From positions 1-5,650 of the forward strand of contig JAAYXN010000027.1 in assembly GCA_012515885.1 (NCBI GenBank): a DNA stretch of 5,650 bases, in the 5' to 3' direction. Position 1 is the stretch's first letter; each line of letters starts with the position of its first letter. The notes below the pieces were generated by a model that did no database searches, was not told the origin of the DNA, and was given only the letters and a program-made list of their open reading frames with translations. Made by a program: the position numbers and the translations under genes. Source of the DNA: Rhodococcus sp. (in: high G+C Gram-positive bacteria). Lineage in GTDB: Bacteria > Actinomycetota > Actinomycetes > Mycobacteriales > Mycobacteriaceae. This document shows, piece after piece, positions 5,227-5,650 of the stretch.

Positions 5227-5650
5227 TTAGCCGCCGAACAGCAGGTAGAGGCCACCGAACGTGTAGAAAACCATGACCAAAAGCATCGCGAGCTGACCGG
5301 TGAGCCGATGCCTGCGAGGCAACACACGCAGCGCGACATCATGCGCGGCGAGCACACCCAGAATGTGTCCAGCCACCACAAACACCACTTTGCTCGTCGA
5401 GACCAGCGCCGGGTTCTCGGACAGGAAATAGGAAACCTGTGCTCCGTCCGCGCCCACCAGCAAGAAAACGGTCTGCTGCCCCTTTTCCACCAGGTACGTC
5501 AAATAGTGAGCGAGGACATAGCCAAGAACAATGGGGATCAGTGAATGAGCGAACTGGCCGGGAAGCAGCCGACGGCGCTCCTGCCCCAACCCCCCCGGCG
5601 CACGCGCAGCCAGCCAGAAAGTGACACCCACGACCGCGGCGAACAAGAGC
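5227..5650 (-). CDS. Polytopic membrane protein, C-terminal part
   Basis: Seen: 140 residues open to the right edge, ending at TAA (5227-5229); the true start lies outside the window, and the Leu codon TTG at 5644-5646 is probably internal. There are about four hydrophobic helices: near the edge (FAAVVGVTFWLAA), HSLIPIVLGYVLAHYLTYLV, SKVVFVVAGHILGVLAAH and LAMLLVMVFYTFGGLYLL. Histidines recur at set places in the helices (FAHS, AHY, AGH, AHD), which suggests metal or haem contact. The pattern resembles actinobacterial membrane proteins often labelled fenitrothion hydrolase in databases, a label I would not take as a proven activity; this is recalled from family patterns, not searched. It lies on the same strand 134 bases before hisD's ATG and is probably a separate unit rather than part of the his pathway. 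Confidence 0.75.
   Translation of the reverse strand, partial: LLFAAVVGVTFWLAARAPGGLGQERRRLLPGQFAHSLIPIVLGYVLAHYLTYLVEKGQQTVFLLVGADGAQVSYFLSENPALVSTSKVVFVVAGHILGVLAAHDVALRVLPRRHRLTGQLAMLLVMVFYTFGGLYLLFGG

Overview
The window is part of a histidine biosynthesis operon from a high-GC Gram-positive bacterium (Actinomycetota). All genes lie on the minus strand, so the operon reads from right to left. In transcription order it holds: the C-terminal part of a polytopic membrane protein (cut by the right edge), a short leader with a probable promoter, hisD, hisC, hisB, a small two-helix membrane protein of 51 residues that is easily missed, hisH, hisA (PriA type), and the first 73 codons of an inositol-monophosphatase-family gene (cut by the left edge). 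The order hisD-hisC-hisB-hisH-hisA-impA is that of Mycobacterium and Corynebacterium relatives, where hisF and hisI follow, so those two are expected just beyond base 1. The PriA-like HisA, the stand-alone HisB dehydratase and the small membrane gene after hisB all fit the mycolic-acid-bearing Actinobacteria. I cannot name a genus. By eye the GC content is near 60%, modest for that group.

Layout: 5227-5650 membrane protein (partial); 5093-5226 leader with a -10-like GATAAT, a palindrome and a strong Shine-Dalgarno; 3770-5092 hisD; 2568-3773 hisC; 1948-2571 hisB; 1765-1920 small membrane protein; 1672-1764 gap with a hairpin and 15-bp tandem repeats; 1036-1671 hisH; 962-1035 gap with a 14-bp palindrome; 227-961 hisA; 1-220 phosphatase (partial). 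hisD/hisC and hisC/hisB overlap by four bases (ATGA), which suggests translational coupling. The two longer gaps sit before hisH and before hisA.

Pathway: HisB dehydrates imidazoleglycerol phosphate, HisC transaminates imidazole-acetol phosphate, a phosphatase removes the phosphate, and HisD oxidises histidinol to histidine. HisA isomerises ProFAR to PRFAR. HisH supplies ammonia to HisF, which is not in the window. The truncated phosphatase could supply the histidinol-phosphate phosphatase step or act on inositol phosphate; the visible part does not decide this.

I see no evidence of a new defence, mobile or secondary-metabolite system. The most unusual items are the small membrane protein embedded in the operon, the repeat and hairpin leader before hisH, and the operator-like palindrome in the hisD leader.
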